A stretch of DNA of 64,000 nt from Pseudomonas mucidolens (GTDB taxonomy: Bacteria > Pseudomonadota > Gammaproteobacteria > Pseudomonadales > Pseudomonadaceae): the NCBI RefSeq assembly GCF_900106045.1, contig NZ_LT629802.1, positions 3,472,001 through 3,536,000 on the forward strand. Reading direction: 5' to 3'. The first letter of the stretch is position 1. Each line of letters starts with the position of its first letter. The position numbers and the translations under genes were made by a program. A model generated the notes under the pieces. The model was not told where the DNA came from and made no database searches. It worked only from the letters and a program-made list of their open reading frames with translations. Below are positions 35,585-44,360 of the stretch, piece after piece.

Positions 35585-36614
35585 GTTCAATCTCAAGCGT
35601 TGGTGGGCAACACCGCTGGTCGGCCTGGCCGGCGGTTACCTGGCCAGCCTGATCGGCTGGCCTTTGCCGTACATGGTCGGTTCGTTGCTGGCGATCATCC
35701 TGGTACGTTGCCTGACGCCGTGGCAACTGGCCGAAATACCCGGCGGTCGCAAATGCGGCCAATGGGTGGTCGGCATCGGCATCGGTCTGCATTTCACTCC
35801 CGTGGTGATTGATCAGGTGATGGCCCACTTCGGGCTGATTTTCTTTGGCGCATTGATTACCAGCTTGTCGAGCATTGTCGGCGTATGGCTGATGCGCCGC
35901 AGCGGCGAAGACCGCGCCACCGCATTTTTCTCGAGCATGCCGGGCGGTTCCGGCGAAATGGTCAACCTGGGCGCGCGCAATGGCGCGGTGCTCAGTCGCG
36001 TCGCCGCGGGCCAGAGCTTGCGGGTGCTGGTGGTGGTGCTGTGCGTGCCGGCGATCTTCAAGTACTTGCTCGGCGAGGGTGCGCCGCAGTTTCACCCGGC
36101 TCCGGTCAATTGGGCCTGGCTGGCGCTGTTGTTCCCGGCCGGGGCGCTGGTCGCCTGGGGCTGGCAACGTTTGCGCCAACCCAACCCTTGGTTGTTCGGA
36201 CCGCTGCTGGTCAGTGCCATCGCCAGCGTCACCTGGGACTTGCACATCGGCCTGCCCGATGGCGGCAGCCAGATCGGCCAATGGTTGATCGGCAGTGGCC
36301 TGGGTTGTCACTTCAATCGACAGTTCTTTCGCCGGGCGCCATCGTTCATGGGGCGAACCCTGGTCGGTACGCTCTTGACCATGATCATCGCCACGCTGGC
36401 GGCGCTGGGTCTGAGTGCGCTGACGCAACTGGATGTGCGCTCACTGACCTTGGGCATGATGCCCGGCGGCATTGCCGAGATGAGCCTGACGGCTGAAACC
36501 CTGCAACTGTCAGTGCCGCTGGTAACGGCAATGCAGGTGATGCGACTGTTGTTTGTATTGTTCCTGGCCGAGCCGCTATTCAGGCATTGGAACAGACAGT
36601 CCGGCCAAGCCTAG
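35577..36614 (+). CDS. AbrB-family membrane protein (Pfam AbrB, duplicated)
   Basis: 345 residues from an ATG inside the last codons of tctA. It is an all-membrane protein made of two similar halves, each with a PGG motif (FFSSMPGGSGEMVNLGARNG and LGMMPGGIAEMSLTAETLQL). The family has been misnamed ammonia monooxygenase; E. coli AbrB was reported to regulate aidB, but a transport role is more likely from topology. Co-translation with TctA suggests a part in tricarboxylate handling, for example efflux; this is inference. Confidence 0.88.
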   Translation: MPEFNLKRWWATPLVGLAGGYLASLIGWPLPYMVGSLLAIILVRCLTPWQLAEIPGGRKCGQWVVGIGIGLHFTPVVIDQVMAHFGLIFFGALITSLSSIVGVWLMRRSGEDRATAFFSSMPGGSGEMVNLGARNGAVLSRVAAGQSLRVLVVVLCVPAIFKYLLGEGAPQFHPAPVNWAWLALLFPAGALVAWGWQRLRQPNPWLFGPLLVSAIASVTWDLHIGLPDGGSQIGQWLIGSGLGCHFNRQFFRRAPSFMGRTLVGTLLTMIIATLAALGLSALTQLDVRSLTLGMMPGGIAEMSLTAETLQLSVPLVTAMQVMRLLFVLFLAEPLFRHWNRQSGQA

Positions 36615-36620
36615 GAGCTT

Positions 36621-36646
36621 GATCGTTCCCGGCCTTGGGAACGATC
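36621..36646. terminator. Inverted repeat between convergent abrB-family gene and ung
   Basis: GATCGTTCCC (36621-36630) and GGGAACGATC (36637-36646) form a perfect 10-bp stem with a 6-nt loop. No clear T-run follows, so the termination efficiency is uncertain, but the position between convergent genes fits. Confidence 0.6.
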
Positions 36647-36653
36647 ATCCCCC

Positions 36654-37346
36654 TCACACTGGCGGTAACCGCCACTCAATCGGCGTCTCGCCATTCTGCT
36701 CGAGAAACTTGTTGGCCCGGCTGAAGTGACCGCAACCAATGAAACCGCGATAAGCCGACAACGGGGACGGATGCACCGACGTCAGTACCAGGTGCTTGGT
36801 CGCATCCACCAATTTCTGTTTACCCTGGGCGTGAGCACCCCACAGCAGGAACACCAGGTGCGGTTGGTGCGCGCTGACCACCTCGATGATGCGATCGGTA
36901 AAGAACTGCCAACCCTTGCCTGCGTGAGCATTGGCGTTGGCGCGCTCCACCGTCATGGTGGTGTTGAGCATCAACACACCCTGATCGGCCCAGCTTTGCA
37001 GGTAGCCGTGGTTGGGGATGTCGATGTTCAGGTCGCGCTTGAGCTCTTTATAGATATTGACCAGCGACGGCGGTGCCGGCACGCCCGGTTGCACCGAGAA
37101 GCACAAGCCATGGGCCTGGCCCGGACCGTGGTACGGGTCCTGGCCGAGGATCACTACCTTGACCTTGTCCAAGGGGGTTGAATTGAGTGCGTTGAAAATC
37201 ATCGGGCCTGGCGGATAGATCTCTTTGCCTGCCGCGTGCTCCTGGCGCAGGAACTCACGCAACTGCGCCATATACGGCTGCTCGAACTCATCCCGCAAGG
37301 CCTGTTTCCAGCTGGGTTCGAGTTTGATACGGTCGCTTTCGGTCAT
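36654..37346 (-). CDS. ung: Uracil-DNA glycosylase
   Basis: 230 residues. It removes uracil from DNA by hydrolysis of the N-glycosidic bond. Family 1 motifs are complete: [20 protein letters not shown] with catalytic Asp, [24 protein letters not shown] and [17 protein letters not shown] with catalytic His. Convergent with the abrB-family gene; divergent from the hydratase gene. Confidence 0.98.
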   Translation of the reverse strand: MTESDRIKLEPSWKQALRDEFEQPYMAQLREFLRQEHAAGKEIYPPGPMIFNALNSTPLDKVKVVILGQDPYHGPGQAHGLCFSVQPGVPAPPSLVNIYKELKRDLNIDIPNHGYLQSWADQGVLMLNTTMTVERANANAHAGKGWQFFTDRIIEVVSAHQPHLVFLLWGAHAQGKQKLVDATKHLVLTSVHPSPLSAYRGFIGCGHFSRANKFLEQNGETPIEWRLPPV

Positions 37347-37478
37347 GGTTACATCATCTAGTCAAGAGAATGAGGCGAACCCTAGGAAAGCCTACCCGGC
37401 TTGTCAATTGATCTGACGCATAACCGGCAGTTTCCCACGAAGGGATCATACTGAACGTTCAATTTACCGATTGAGGTC

Positions 37479-38594
37479 ATGATGAACCTGCACTTCGAAG
37501 AGCTCACCGGCAGCCACGGCACCCGCATCGGCATCGCCAGCCTGAATGCTGAAAAGTCCCTGAATGCGCTCTCCCTGCCAATGCTCCTGGCCTTGGGTGA
37601 ACGCCTGGACGCCTGGGCCAAGGATCCGCAAATCGTCTGCGTGCTGCTGCGGGGCAACGGCGCCAAAGCCTTTTGCGCTGGCGGCGAAGTGCGCAGCCTG
37701 GTTGAAGCTTGCCGTGCACTACCCGGCGAAGTGCCCTCGTTGGCGGCAGCGTTCTTTACTGCCGAATACCGTCTTGATTACCGCCTGCATACTTACCCAA
37801 AGCCGCTGATCTGCTGGGGTCATGGTTATGTGCTGGGCGGCGGCATGGGACTGCTGCAAAGTGCCTCGATACGCATCGTCACTCCCAGCAGCCGCCTGGC
37901 CATGCCGGAAATCAGTATCGGTTTATACCCGGACGTCGGGGCCAGTTGGTTCCTCTCGCGCCTGCCCGGCAAACTCGGGCTGTTTCTCGGCCTGACGGGG
38001 GCCCATATGAATGGCCGAGACGCGCTGGACCTGGGCTTGGCCGATCGCTTCCTGCTGGATGAGCAACAAGACGAAATGCTCGAAGGCCTGTTGCAGTTGA
38101 ACTGGCAGGAACAGACCGCCATGCAGCTCAACAGCCTGTTCAAGGCCCTTGCCCAGGAAGCAGCCAGCCAGCAACCCGACGCGCAATGGCTGCCTCGGCG
38201 GGCACAGATCGACGCATGGCTGGATGTGGGGGACGTACGCAGCGCGTGGCGCGCATTGAGTCTGTTGCGCGAGCACGCCGACCCATTACTCAGCCGCGCC
38301 GGCAAGACGTTGAGCGAGGGTTGCCCACTGACCGCGTGCCTGGTGTGGGAACAGATCCGACGCGCGCGACACTTGTCCCTGGCGCAGGTCTTCCAGATGG
38401 AATACACCTTGAGCCTCAATTGCTGTCGGCATCCGGAGTTCAGTGAAGGGGTACGGGCACGGTTGATCGACAAGGATCAGCAGCCTCATTGGCATTGGCC
38501 GGATATCAACAGTATTCCCGAGGCAGTGGTGGAGGCGCATTTTCATAAAGTGTGGGAAGGCCGACACCCGTTGGCGGATATATCTGACGTCTGA
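37479..38594 (+). CDS. Enoyl-CoA hydratase/isomerase family protein, 3-hydroxyisobutyryl-CoA hydrolase type
   Basis: 371 residues (ATGATG; either Met possible, GAGGTC just upstream). The crotonase fold has LRGNGAKAFCAGGEVRSLV and GHGYVLGGGMGLLQSAS for the oxyanion hole, then AMPEISIGLYPDVGASWFLS, the pattern of HIBYL-CoA hydrolases (PE-x-x-IG-x-x-PDVG). The extra C-terminal 100 residues also match that subgroup rather than short hydratases. Likely role in valine or branched-acid catabolism. No partner genes are adjacent, so the substrate is uncertain. Confidence 0.85.
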   Translation: MMNLHFEELTGSHGTRIGIASLNAEKSLNALSLPMLLALGERLDAWAKDPQIVCVLLRGNGAKAFCAGGEVRSLVEACRALPGEVPSLAAAFFTAEYRLDYRLHTYPKPLICWGHGYVLGGGMGLLQSASIRIVTPSSRLAMPEISIGLYPDVGASWFLSRLPGKLGLFLGLTGAHMNGRDALDLGLADRFLLDEQQDEMLEGLLQLNWQEQTAMQLNSLFKALAQEAASQQPDAQWLPRRAQIDAWLDVGDVRSAWRALSLLREHADPLLSRAGKTLSEGCPLTACLVWEQIRRARHLSLAQVFQMEYTLSLNCCRHPEFSEGVRARLIDKDQQPHWHWPDINSIPEAVVEAHFHKVWEGRHPLADISDV

Positions 38595-38602
38595 CAGGCT
38601 TT

Positions 38603-39040
38603 TCAGTAGCGAAGCTCATCGAGTGTGAAGGAACAGTTATCCGGCTGGCGGTCATCACAGAGATAGATTTCATGGCCAAATGAATCTTTGGCCAGCCGCC
38701 AATGCGTGGTATCGAACAATGACATGCTCAAGCCTTCAGTCGCCCGGGAATACCTCAAGACCACCAGACGTTGTTCGCGCCCGGAGCGGTAGATGCACTT
38801 CTCCAGATAACCCCATCTGCGCTCTTGACCCTCACCGGGCATGAATACCGCGCCTACAAATTTATCGATAAAGTCTACAAGTCGCACTTTCGGACTTGTC
38901 CATCGATGCCCGGCGCTTTCTTGGTAAAAATACCCGTCGGCATATTTGATGGATGACGGGTACGGGCAACCCTGCCAGTCATCCCCATGAGCGAAACAGG
39001 AAATTCCAAGCAAGATCAAAAGGAGTAATCGAGCTGTCAT
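38603..39040 (-). CDS. Secreted protein of unknown function, cysteine-containing
   Basis: 145 residues with a signal peptide (MTARLLLLILLGISCFAHG). The mature part starts DDWQGCPYPSSIKYADGYFY, a start reminiscent of the DUF3757 group, and contains four cysteines (GCPY, EKCIY, YLCDD, DNCSF) that could form two disulfides in the periplasm. Convergent with the hydratase gene with 8 bp between them. No enzymatic motif is seen. The family suggestion is weak. Confidence 0.65.
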   Translation of the reverse strand: MTARLLLLILLGISCFAHGDDWQGCPYPSSIKYADGYFYQESAGHRWTSPKVRLVDFIDKFVGAVFMPGEGQERRWGYLEKCIYRSGREQRLVVLRYSRATEGLSMSLFDTTHWRLAKDSFGHEIYLCDDRQPDNCSFTLDELRY

Positions 39041-39161
39041 ATACCGTTCCGTCAGTTCACCGCCAACAGGCTTGAATACAGCGCCTGTCGTTCAGTGAAA
39101 TACAACTGCGGCATATAAACTAGCTGTCAAATATGACAGTACGCTAGACCGTCACTCAAAA

Positions 39162-39184
39162 AAAACGGCGCATTTCGCGCCGTT
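39162..39184 (-). terminator. Intrinsic terminator after the glycine-rich lipoprotein gene
   Basis: AACGGCGC pairs with GCGCCGTT and is followed on the minus strand by a run of eight T. It ends transcription of the lipoprotein gene. Confidence 0.85.
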
Positions 39185-39198
39185 TCAAGAAAAGCCGA

Positions 39199-39594
39199 TT
39201 AACGATGTCCGCCCCGACCTCGTCCATGGTCGCCGCCTCGACCGTCGCCACGACCTCGGCCACCGTTGCCCCAATGATCACCGCCACGACCTCGGCCACC
39301 GTTGCCCCAATGATCACCGCGGCGTTGGTTGGGGTAGAGCCTATAGCCCGCCCGTGGTCCTGAAGGGTAGTACCGAGGCGCCGGCTGGTAGTAGCGCGGC
39401 GCTGGGTAATAGCGCACGGGCGGCGCGTAGTGCCCGCGCCGATACTGATAGGACGGGCCGTTGCCGTAGTAATAGACCGGCGCGGGCGAGGTATACACCT
39501 CGGATCGATAATAACTGCGGCCGCCACCGGAATAGGGCACGCAAGCGCCAAGGGTCAAACCGAGCACAGCGATAAGTAATAGTCGACGATACAT
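39199..39594 (-). CDS. Tyr/Pro/Gly/Arg-rich lipoprotein with tandem repeats
   Basis: 131 residues from ATG 39594 with GGAGG just upstream. Lipobox LGAC (LTLGAC, Cys18) marks it as a lipoprotein. The middle is Tyr/Pro-rich (VYYYGNGPSYQYRRGHY, PAPRYYQPAPRYYPSGP). The C-terminal tail has a 12-residue unit (GGDHWGNGGRGR) repeated twice perfectly at DNA level (36 bp each), then a decayed GRGGDHGRGRGGHR. Low-complexity, probably envelope-exposed and disordered; function unknown. Confidence 0.75.
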   Translation of the reverse strand: MYRRLLLIAVLGLTLGACVPYSGGGRSYYRSEVYTSPAPVYYYGNGPSYQYRRGHYAPPVRYYPAPRYYQPAPRYYPSGPRAGYRLYPNQRRGDHWGNGGRGRGGDHWGNGGRGRGDGRGGDHGRGRGGHR

Positions 39595-39809
39595 GGCGGC
39601 CTCCTGGACCGCGGGCGAGCACACACCAGCGACGCTGGGTGGCGACAAACAGCTTTCACTGGATGACGAAATATCTGACATCAAAAACAGAATCTGGTGC
39701 GATTTGTACATAGTTTGATACATCTGTGGCGCGACAAAGCCACACCGCGGTATCGTGCCCGCCACACCGGGCTTTACCGGAACCTTGACTGCTCAGCCTG
39801 AATCGACCG

Positions 39810-40022
39810 ATGACCACTCCAAGCCTTTGCCCGGCCTGCGGCGCCCGCAACGACTGCAGCCTGGCCGACCCGCGTACCGCCGACCAAGCCTGCTGGTGCT
39901 ACAGCGTAAGCATCGACCCTAAGGTGCTTGAGGCACTACCCGAGGCGTTGCGCGATAAAGCGTGCCTGTGCCCGCGCTGCGCGCAGGTCGACGCGCAGTT
40001 GCGCGGGACCGAGCCCTCGTAA
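39810..40022 (+). CDS. Cysteine-rich CWC family protein
   Basis: 70 residues with the CWC pattern: LCPACGARNDCSLAD, then ACWCYSV and KACLCPRCAQVD, giving eight cysteines probably binding metal. Stop TAA overlaps the start of the pseudouridine synthase gene (TAATG), so the pair is co-translated. The same pair occurs widely in Pseudomonas. Biochemical role unknown. Confidence 0.85.
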   Translation: MTTPSLCPACGARNDCSLADPRTADQACWCYSVSIDPKVLEALPEALRDKACLCPRCAQVDAQLRGTEPS

Positions 40023-40714
40023 TGCGCGTCGACCGTTTCCTCAGTAACCTGCCCCGCTTCAATCGCCAACAAGTACGCCTGTTGCTGATCGAACGGCGGA
40101 TCAAGGTCGATGGCCAGGTGATCAGTGACCCGCGCCACGACGTGCGGACATTCAGCCGCGTGGAATGCGACGACGAAGTCCTCCAGGCTGGCAAGCCCGC
40201 ACGTTATTTCATGCTGCACAAACCTCAAGGCTGCGTCAGCGCCACCCTTGACCCGCAACACCGCACCGTCCTCGACCTGCTGGATGAGCCGGACAAAAGC
40301 GAGTTGCATATCGCTGGTCGCCTGGACTTCAACACCACTGGCCTGCTGCTGATCACAAACGATGGCCAATGGTCCCGGCGCCTGACCCAGCCACGCACGA
40401 AACTGCCCAAGGTCTACTACGTCGAGACTGAACAAGCCATCGGCCCGGCATACGCGGCCACATTCGCCGCCGGCCTGTACTTTGCTTTCGAGGCTCTCAC
40501 CACCCAGCCGGCCGACCTGCAAGTGCTCAGCCCCAACAGTGCGCGGCTGAGCATCATTGAGGGGCGTTATCACCAGGTAAAGCGCATGTTCGGGCATTTC
40601 GACAACAAAGTGACGCGCCTGCATCGCGAACGCATGGGCCCGCTGGTGTTGGATGAAAGCCTTGCGCCTGGCCATTATCGGCCGCTGACGGATGAAGAAA
40701 TCCGGCAAATATGA
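40022..40714 (+). CDS. rsuA: RsuA-family 16S rRNA pseudouridine synthase
   Basis: 230 residues from MRVDRFLSNLPRFNRQQVRL. An N-terminal S4 RNA-binding domain (to about residue 60, LLLIERRIKVDGQVI) is followed by the catalytic domain with YFMLHKPQGCVSAT, the active-site Asp in AGRLDFNTTGLLL, and EGRYHQVKRMFGH. RsuA makes pseudouridine 516 in the small-subunit rRNA. Assigned to RsuA by length and motif form; another member of the family is possible. Confidence 0.85.
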   Translation: MRVDRFLSNLPRFNRQQVRLLLIERRIKVDGQVISDPRHDVRTFSRVECDDEVLQAGKPARYFMLHKPQGCVSATLDPQHRTVLDLLDEPDKSELHIAGRLDFNTTGLLLITNDGQWSRRLTQPRTKLPKVYYVETEQAIGPAYAATFAAGLYFAFEALTTQPADLQVLSPNSARLSIIEGRYHQVKRMFGHFDNKVTRLHRERMGPLVLDESLAPGHYRPLTDEEIRQI

Positions 40715-41006
40715 CCGTTCGGCCGATGAGGCCAGAAACCCCTGCGCCCAACTGGCGATCTGGCCCGCCTCCTGCTTGAATCAAGACGCCAGCCGGTTTG
40801 ACCGGCGAGCCCAACCTCCAAGAAACCCGTTGCCTGCCCACGCCACTTGATCTGTGGGCCTCCCAGGCAAATTGCCCACCATAACAATACCCGTCGGCCA
40901 GCCATCCGGACCGACATGGGCCCTCCTTTCAGGCGTATGCCTACCTGTCACAAAGCTCGTGCAGACTGATCTGCGCGCACTACCCGCTTGCCAGGAGTCT
41001 TACGAC

Positions 41007-41891
41007 ATGAGGCCAGAAATCGCTGTGCTGGATATACAGGGTCAGTATCGGGTTTACACGGAGTTCTATCGCGCGGACGCTGCAGAAAAGACCATCATCC
41101 TGGTCAATGGCTCCATGGCCACCACTGCGTCTTTCGCCCAGACCGTGAAAAGCCTTCATCCGCAGTTCAATGTGGTTTTGTACGATCAGCCCTACGCTGG
41201 CCGTTCCAAAACCCATAACCGCCATGAACACATGCTGACGAAAGAGGTTGAAGGCCAGATCCTTCTGGAGCTGATCGACCACTTCGCCGCCGAACATGTA
41301 CTGTCCTTCTCGTGGGGCGGTGTCGCCACCCTCGTCGCGCTCTCCCACCGCCCTCGTCGCGTGGAAAAGGCCGTGATCAGTTCATTCTCGCCGGTGATCA
41401 ATGCCCCCATGCGCGACTACCTGGAGCGCGGCGTCGACTTCCTCGGCAACCTTGACCGCCCCAACGTCGGCCACCTGGTCAACAGCACCCTCGGCAAATA
41501 CCTGCCGCCGCTGTTCAAACGCTTCAACTACCGGCATGTCAGCAACCTGGCCGCGCACGAGTACGGGCAAATGCACTTTCATATCAACCAGGTACTCAAC
41601 AGCGACCGCCAGTGCTATCTCAAGGCCGCGCGCCAGATCGACATTCCGGTACTGTTTCTCAATGGTGAGTGGGATGAATACACCAGCGCCCAGGACGCCA
41701 GGCTGTTTGAACAGCACGTGGCAAAGAGCAGCTTCGGGACGATCCAGGCGACCGGGCATTTTCTGGACATGGAACACAAGGCGGCGTGCAATGACAGCCG
41801 GCGGGCGCTGATGAGCTTTCTGAAACCAGGGCAATCCGCCCCTCGGCTGCATTATCAACAGGGCCAGACACAGCATGCATCGTCGATGTGA
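41007..41891 (+). CDS. phaG: PhaG, (R)-3-hydroxyacyl-ACP to CoA transacylase/thioesterase
   Basis: 294 residues, alpha/beta hydrolase fold. The N-terminus MRPEIAVLDIQGQYRVYTEF is the known PhaG start, and the whole protein is closer to PhaG than to RhlA. Nucleophile Ser102 in SFSWGG, acid Asp in GEWDEYTSA and His in TGHFLDME form the triad. PhaG links fatty-acid synthesis to medium-chain polyhydroxyalkanoate by releasing 3-hydroxyacyl groups from ACP. It stands alone, with 292 bp upstream holding no other gene and a ribosome binding site CAGGAG. The pha synthase genes are not in this window. Confidence 0.93.
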   Translation: MRPEIAVLDIQGQYRVYTEFYRADAAEKTIILVNGSMATTASFAQTVKSLHPQFNVVLYDQPYAGRSKTHNRHEHMLTKEVEGQILLELIDHFAAEHVLSFSWGGVATLVALSHRPRRVEKAVISSFSPVINAPMRDYLERGVDFLGNLDRPNVGHLVNSTLGKYLPPLFKRFNYRHVSNLAAHEYGQMHFHINQVLNSDRQCYLKAARQIDIPVLFLNGEWDEYTSAQDARLFEQHVAKSSFGTIQATGHFLDMEHKAACNDSRRALMSFLKPGQSAPRLHYQQGQTQHASSM

Positions 41892-41896
41892 AACCC

Positions 41897-41921
41897 ACGC
41901 CCTCTGCCGCAGAGGGCTTGG
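41897..41921 (+). terminator. Terminator-like hairpin after phaG
   Basis: GCCCTCTG and CAGAGGGC form an 8-bp stem with a short loop, followed by TTGGTT. It lies about 10 bp beyond the phaG stop. Confidence 0.55.
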
Positions 41922-42002
41922 TTAATTCAACGTAAGCCGCACATTTTTCAAAGAAAAACTTCAAATCGGCGCGTGCATCTGGTACAAAGTCAGCCGTTCT
42001 GA

Positions 42003-42076
42003 GCGGGTATAGTTTAGTGGCAAAACGAAAGCTTCCCAAGCTTTAGTTGAGGGTTCGATTCCCTCTACCCGCTCCA
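42003..42076 (+). tRNA. tRNA-Gly(CCC)
   Basis: 74 nt including encoded CCA. Acceptor GCGGGTA pairs with TACCCGC; anticodon loop TTCCCAA gives CCC; T-arm GGGTTCGATTCCC. A REP pair follows downstream. Confidence 0.96.
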
Positions 42077-42152
42077 CTCAGATGTTGCTCTCGCGCCAGA
42101 AGACTGGCGACGCGAACCTGCAAAAACCGGCCCTGGTGGCTAATACTGGCGA

Positions 42153-42273
42153 GTTAAGCCTTTTTGTAGGAGTGAGCTTGCTCGCGAAAAACGTCAACGA
42201 TAACGCGTGCATTCTGGATAAACGCGGTGTCTTTGAGTTCTTCGCGAGCAAGCTCGCTCCTACAAGGCTTAAC
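42153..42273. repeat. REP pair (REPIN-like) after tRNA-Gly
   Basis: Two inverted REP units, GTAGGAGTGAGCTTGCTCGC and its mirror TTCGCGAGCAAGCTCGCTCC, flanked by GTTAAGCC/GGCTTAAC, around a spacer of about 60 bp. This is the common Pseudomonas fluorescens type. The rest of the 342-bp gap (42077-42418) shows no gene. Confidence 0.92.
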
Positions 42274-42418
42274 TGATCGGCATTAACCCTGGTGGCCGGT
42301 TTTTTGTGCCTGGAATTTGTATCGAATTGAAGCGCAAGAAACGTAGTTCTGCGTAGAGTTGGCCGTTTTAAAGTGCGATCGTTCGTGGCAAGTCACCTGC
42401 CCACCAAGGAGTTCGCTC

Positions 42419-42919
42419 ATGCACTGTGAATATAAACTCATGCCCTCCCCCGTCGGCCAACTCACACTTGTGGCTCGGGACGGTAAGCTGGCCGCTATTC
42501 TGTGGCCTACCGAACGTGCCAATCGCGTACGCCTGGGCGCCTTGCAGGAAGCCGACGACAGCCCGGTGCTGCAGGAAACCGAGCGCCAACTGAAGGAGTA
42601 TTTCGCGGGTACCCGCCACCGTTTCGAACTCGAACTGGACTTTGACGGGACCGAATTCCAGCGCAAGGTCTGGGCCGCATTGTTGACTATTCCATTCGGT
42701 GAAACCCGCAGCTACAGCCAGATTGCCTCTCAGATCGGCCACCCGAAAGCCGTCCGGGCGGTGGGTGCGGCCAATGGGCGCAATCCGATTTCAATTGTTG
42801 CGCCCTGCCACCGCGTGATCGGGGCATCAGGCGGGCTGACCGGTTTTGCCGGCGGGCTTGAAGCCAAGCAGTACCTGCTGTCCCTGGAAGATGACGAGCA
42901 GACAAAGCTCGCAATCTAA
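42419..42919 (+). CDS. ogt: Methylated-DNA--[protein]-cysteine S-methyltransferase
   Basis: 166 residues from MHCEYKLMPSPVGQLTLVAR. The active site IVAPCHRVIG has the acceptor Cys130. FQRKVWAALLTIPFGETRSY and AVRAVGAANGRNPISI form the DNA-binding and Asn-hinge regions. It moves alkyl groups from O6-alkylguanine to itself once. It lacks the Ada N-terminal domain, so it is the constitutive Ogt type. Convergent with the GNAT gene (4 bp between stops). Confidence 0.95.
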   Translation: MHCEYKLMPSPVGQLTLVARDGKLAAILWPTERANRVRLGALQEADDSPVLQETERQLKEYFAGTRHRFELELDFDGTEFQRKVWAALLTIPFGETRSYSQIASQIGHPKAVRAVGAANGRNPISIVAPCHRVIGASGGLTGFAGGLEAKQYLLSLEDDEQTKLAI

Positions 42920-42923
42920 TACG

Positions 42924-43691
42924 TCACAGCAAGGGTCCGCGTACAAAGGACCGGTACTGAAACAACGCTCGAAAGCCAAGCGCGTGATACAGCGAGAGGC
43001 CTTGCGTGGAAGCCTCGAGAAAACACCAGCGCGCCCCAAGGCTCGTGGCATGGGCCAACGCGGTGTGTATCAAGCGCGTCGAATAGCCTTTCGCGCGATA
43101 TGCAGCGTCGGTCCCTATGTCATTCAGGCGAGCCAGGTCATCGCACAGGGTCAGGGTCAATGAGCTGACCGGCTGGCCTTTTTCCGCCAGGGTGAAGTGG
43201 TAGAACCGTGCGCCGCGGTCGAGCGCCATCTGGTGTCGCGCCTGATAGTGCGCAGCGCCCTCGGCAGGCATGCCGAACGCGTTGGCCATCGGGCCGGCCC
43301 AATCGTTGAGGTTATGCGTCCAACTGATTTCAGCGTCGCCCGCCACATGAGGTGAAGCGGCAATCCCTGCCAGATCGAGAACCATCGCGGTACTCGTTTC
43401 TATCTCGATGAAACCCAGCATCTCGAGGGTTTCGCCCAGTGCCTCGACGTGCTCCTGCCGAGCAACCAGCCGGATCGGCAACTTGGTACGACGCATCAAT
43501 GCCTCGCATTCGAGCATTGCGTTACCCAACGGCGCGCTCCCCACGCGCACCAACAGCAGATTCCACACACTGCGGTATTCATCATCCCGATAGACATTTA
43601 CACAGGCGTTGAAACGCCGGTGCGATGGGCTGATCGCGGCGAAAAAGTACTCTTCGGCGCAGTGGTAGCGCGCCTCGACGATGTTAGGCAT
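42924..43691 (-). CDS. GNAT-family N-acetyltransferase, two-domain
   Basis: 255 residues. The C-terminal GNAT domain includes VSSLTLTLCDDLARLNDIGT and YRAKGYSTRLIHTALAHATS (acetyl-CoA loop), then GARWCFLEASTQGLSLYHAL-GF. The N-terminal 110 residues (VEARYHCAEEYFFAAISPSH) are a degenerate half. The acceptor is unknown; candidates are amino acids or small metabolites. Confidence 0.82.
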   Translation of the reverse strand: MPNIVEARYHCAEEYFFAAISPSHRRFNACVNVYRDDEYRSVWNLLLVRVGSAPLGNAMLECEALMRRTKLPIRLVARQEHVEALGETLEMLGFIEIETSTAMVLDLAGIAASPHVAGDAEISWTHNLNDWAGPMANAFGMPAEGAAHYQARHQMALDRGARFYHFTLAEKGQPVSSLTLTLCDDLARLNDIGTDAAYRAKGYSTRLIHTALAHATSLGARWCFLEASTQGLSLYHALGFRALFQYRSFVRGPLL

Positions 43692-43883
43692 TGGCAGATC
43701 CGCTCACAAAAGCCCAGTCTTGCGAAGACCTTGCAGGGACACTGTCAGCACTTTCCGAAAGACCCACCGGGCCGTTACCGGAGCAACACCTTCAATCGGT
43801 TTACCCACGGACAAATGTAAAAAGAAATTTCAGAGCTAGGTCATGGTCAGTACTTACATGAGCACTATCAACGGAGCACGACC

Positions 43884-44306
43884 ATGAAGTTCTCGAGACT
43901 TTCACAGCACCTGTCCCAGTGGGCGGGCAGCGCCCGGACCTTTTACGCAGCGCTGGTATTAATCTTCCTGTGGGCCTTGAGCGGACCCTGGTTCCACTAC
44001 AACGATACCTGGCAACTGATCGTCAATACCTCCACCACCATCATCACTTTCCTGATGGTGTTCCTTATCCAGAACACGCAAAACCGCGACAGCGACATGC
44101 TGCACATCAAGATCGATGAACTGTTGAGGGTGACTAAAGATGCGCGGAGCGCCGTCCTGAGCCTAGATGGCCTGGATTTGAAAGCACTGGAAAAAATGCG
44201 TCGCGAATACGAGACCATCGGTGAGCGAAAAACCGTCGACCTCAACAGCAACGACGCGGTGACAACGGACACCAAGCCGCTAAAGTCCGATTTGAACCAG
44301 GCCTGA
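43884..44306 (+). CDS. Low-affinity iron permease-family small membrane protein
   Basis: 140 residues, matching the PF04120 pattern: MKFSRLSQHLSQWAGSARTF, two transmembrane helices (about 20-38 and 45-68), with WQLIVNTSTTIITFLMVFLI and QNTQNRDSDMLHIKIDELLR. The C-terminal 60 residues are a charged cytoplasmic tail. In bacteria the family is often named after the yeast Fet4 domain without proof of iron transport. Ends in a strong terminator. Confidence 0.82.
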   Translation: MKFSRLSQHLSQWAGSARTFYAALVLIFLWALSGPWFHYNDTWQLIVNTSTTIITFLMVFLIQNTQNRDSDMLHIKIDELLRVTKDARSAVLSLDGLDLKALEKMRREYETIGERKTVDLNSNDAVTTDTKPLKSDLNQA

Positions 44307-44342
44307 AAAAACGGCGGCTGGATTGATTCCAGCCGCCGTTAT
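44307..44342. terminator. Bidirectional intrinsic terminator
   Basis: Stem AACGGCGGCTGGA/TCCAGCCGCCGTT with loop TTGAT and an A-run on the left, between the convergent permease-family and DUF4142 genes. Confidence 0.88.
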
Positions 44343-44360
44343 TGAATGCGACACCAACGA

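Noticed and set aside
34250..36428. Antisense frames over tctA and the abrB-family gene (448 and 305 codons)
   Set aside because: Arg/Gln/His-rich shadows of membrane-protein codons, with no recognisable domain.
41007..41891. rhlA (rhamnolipid precursor synthase)
   Set aside because: The fold and motifs are shared, but the N-terminus and overall sequence match PhaG much better, and no rhlB follows.
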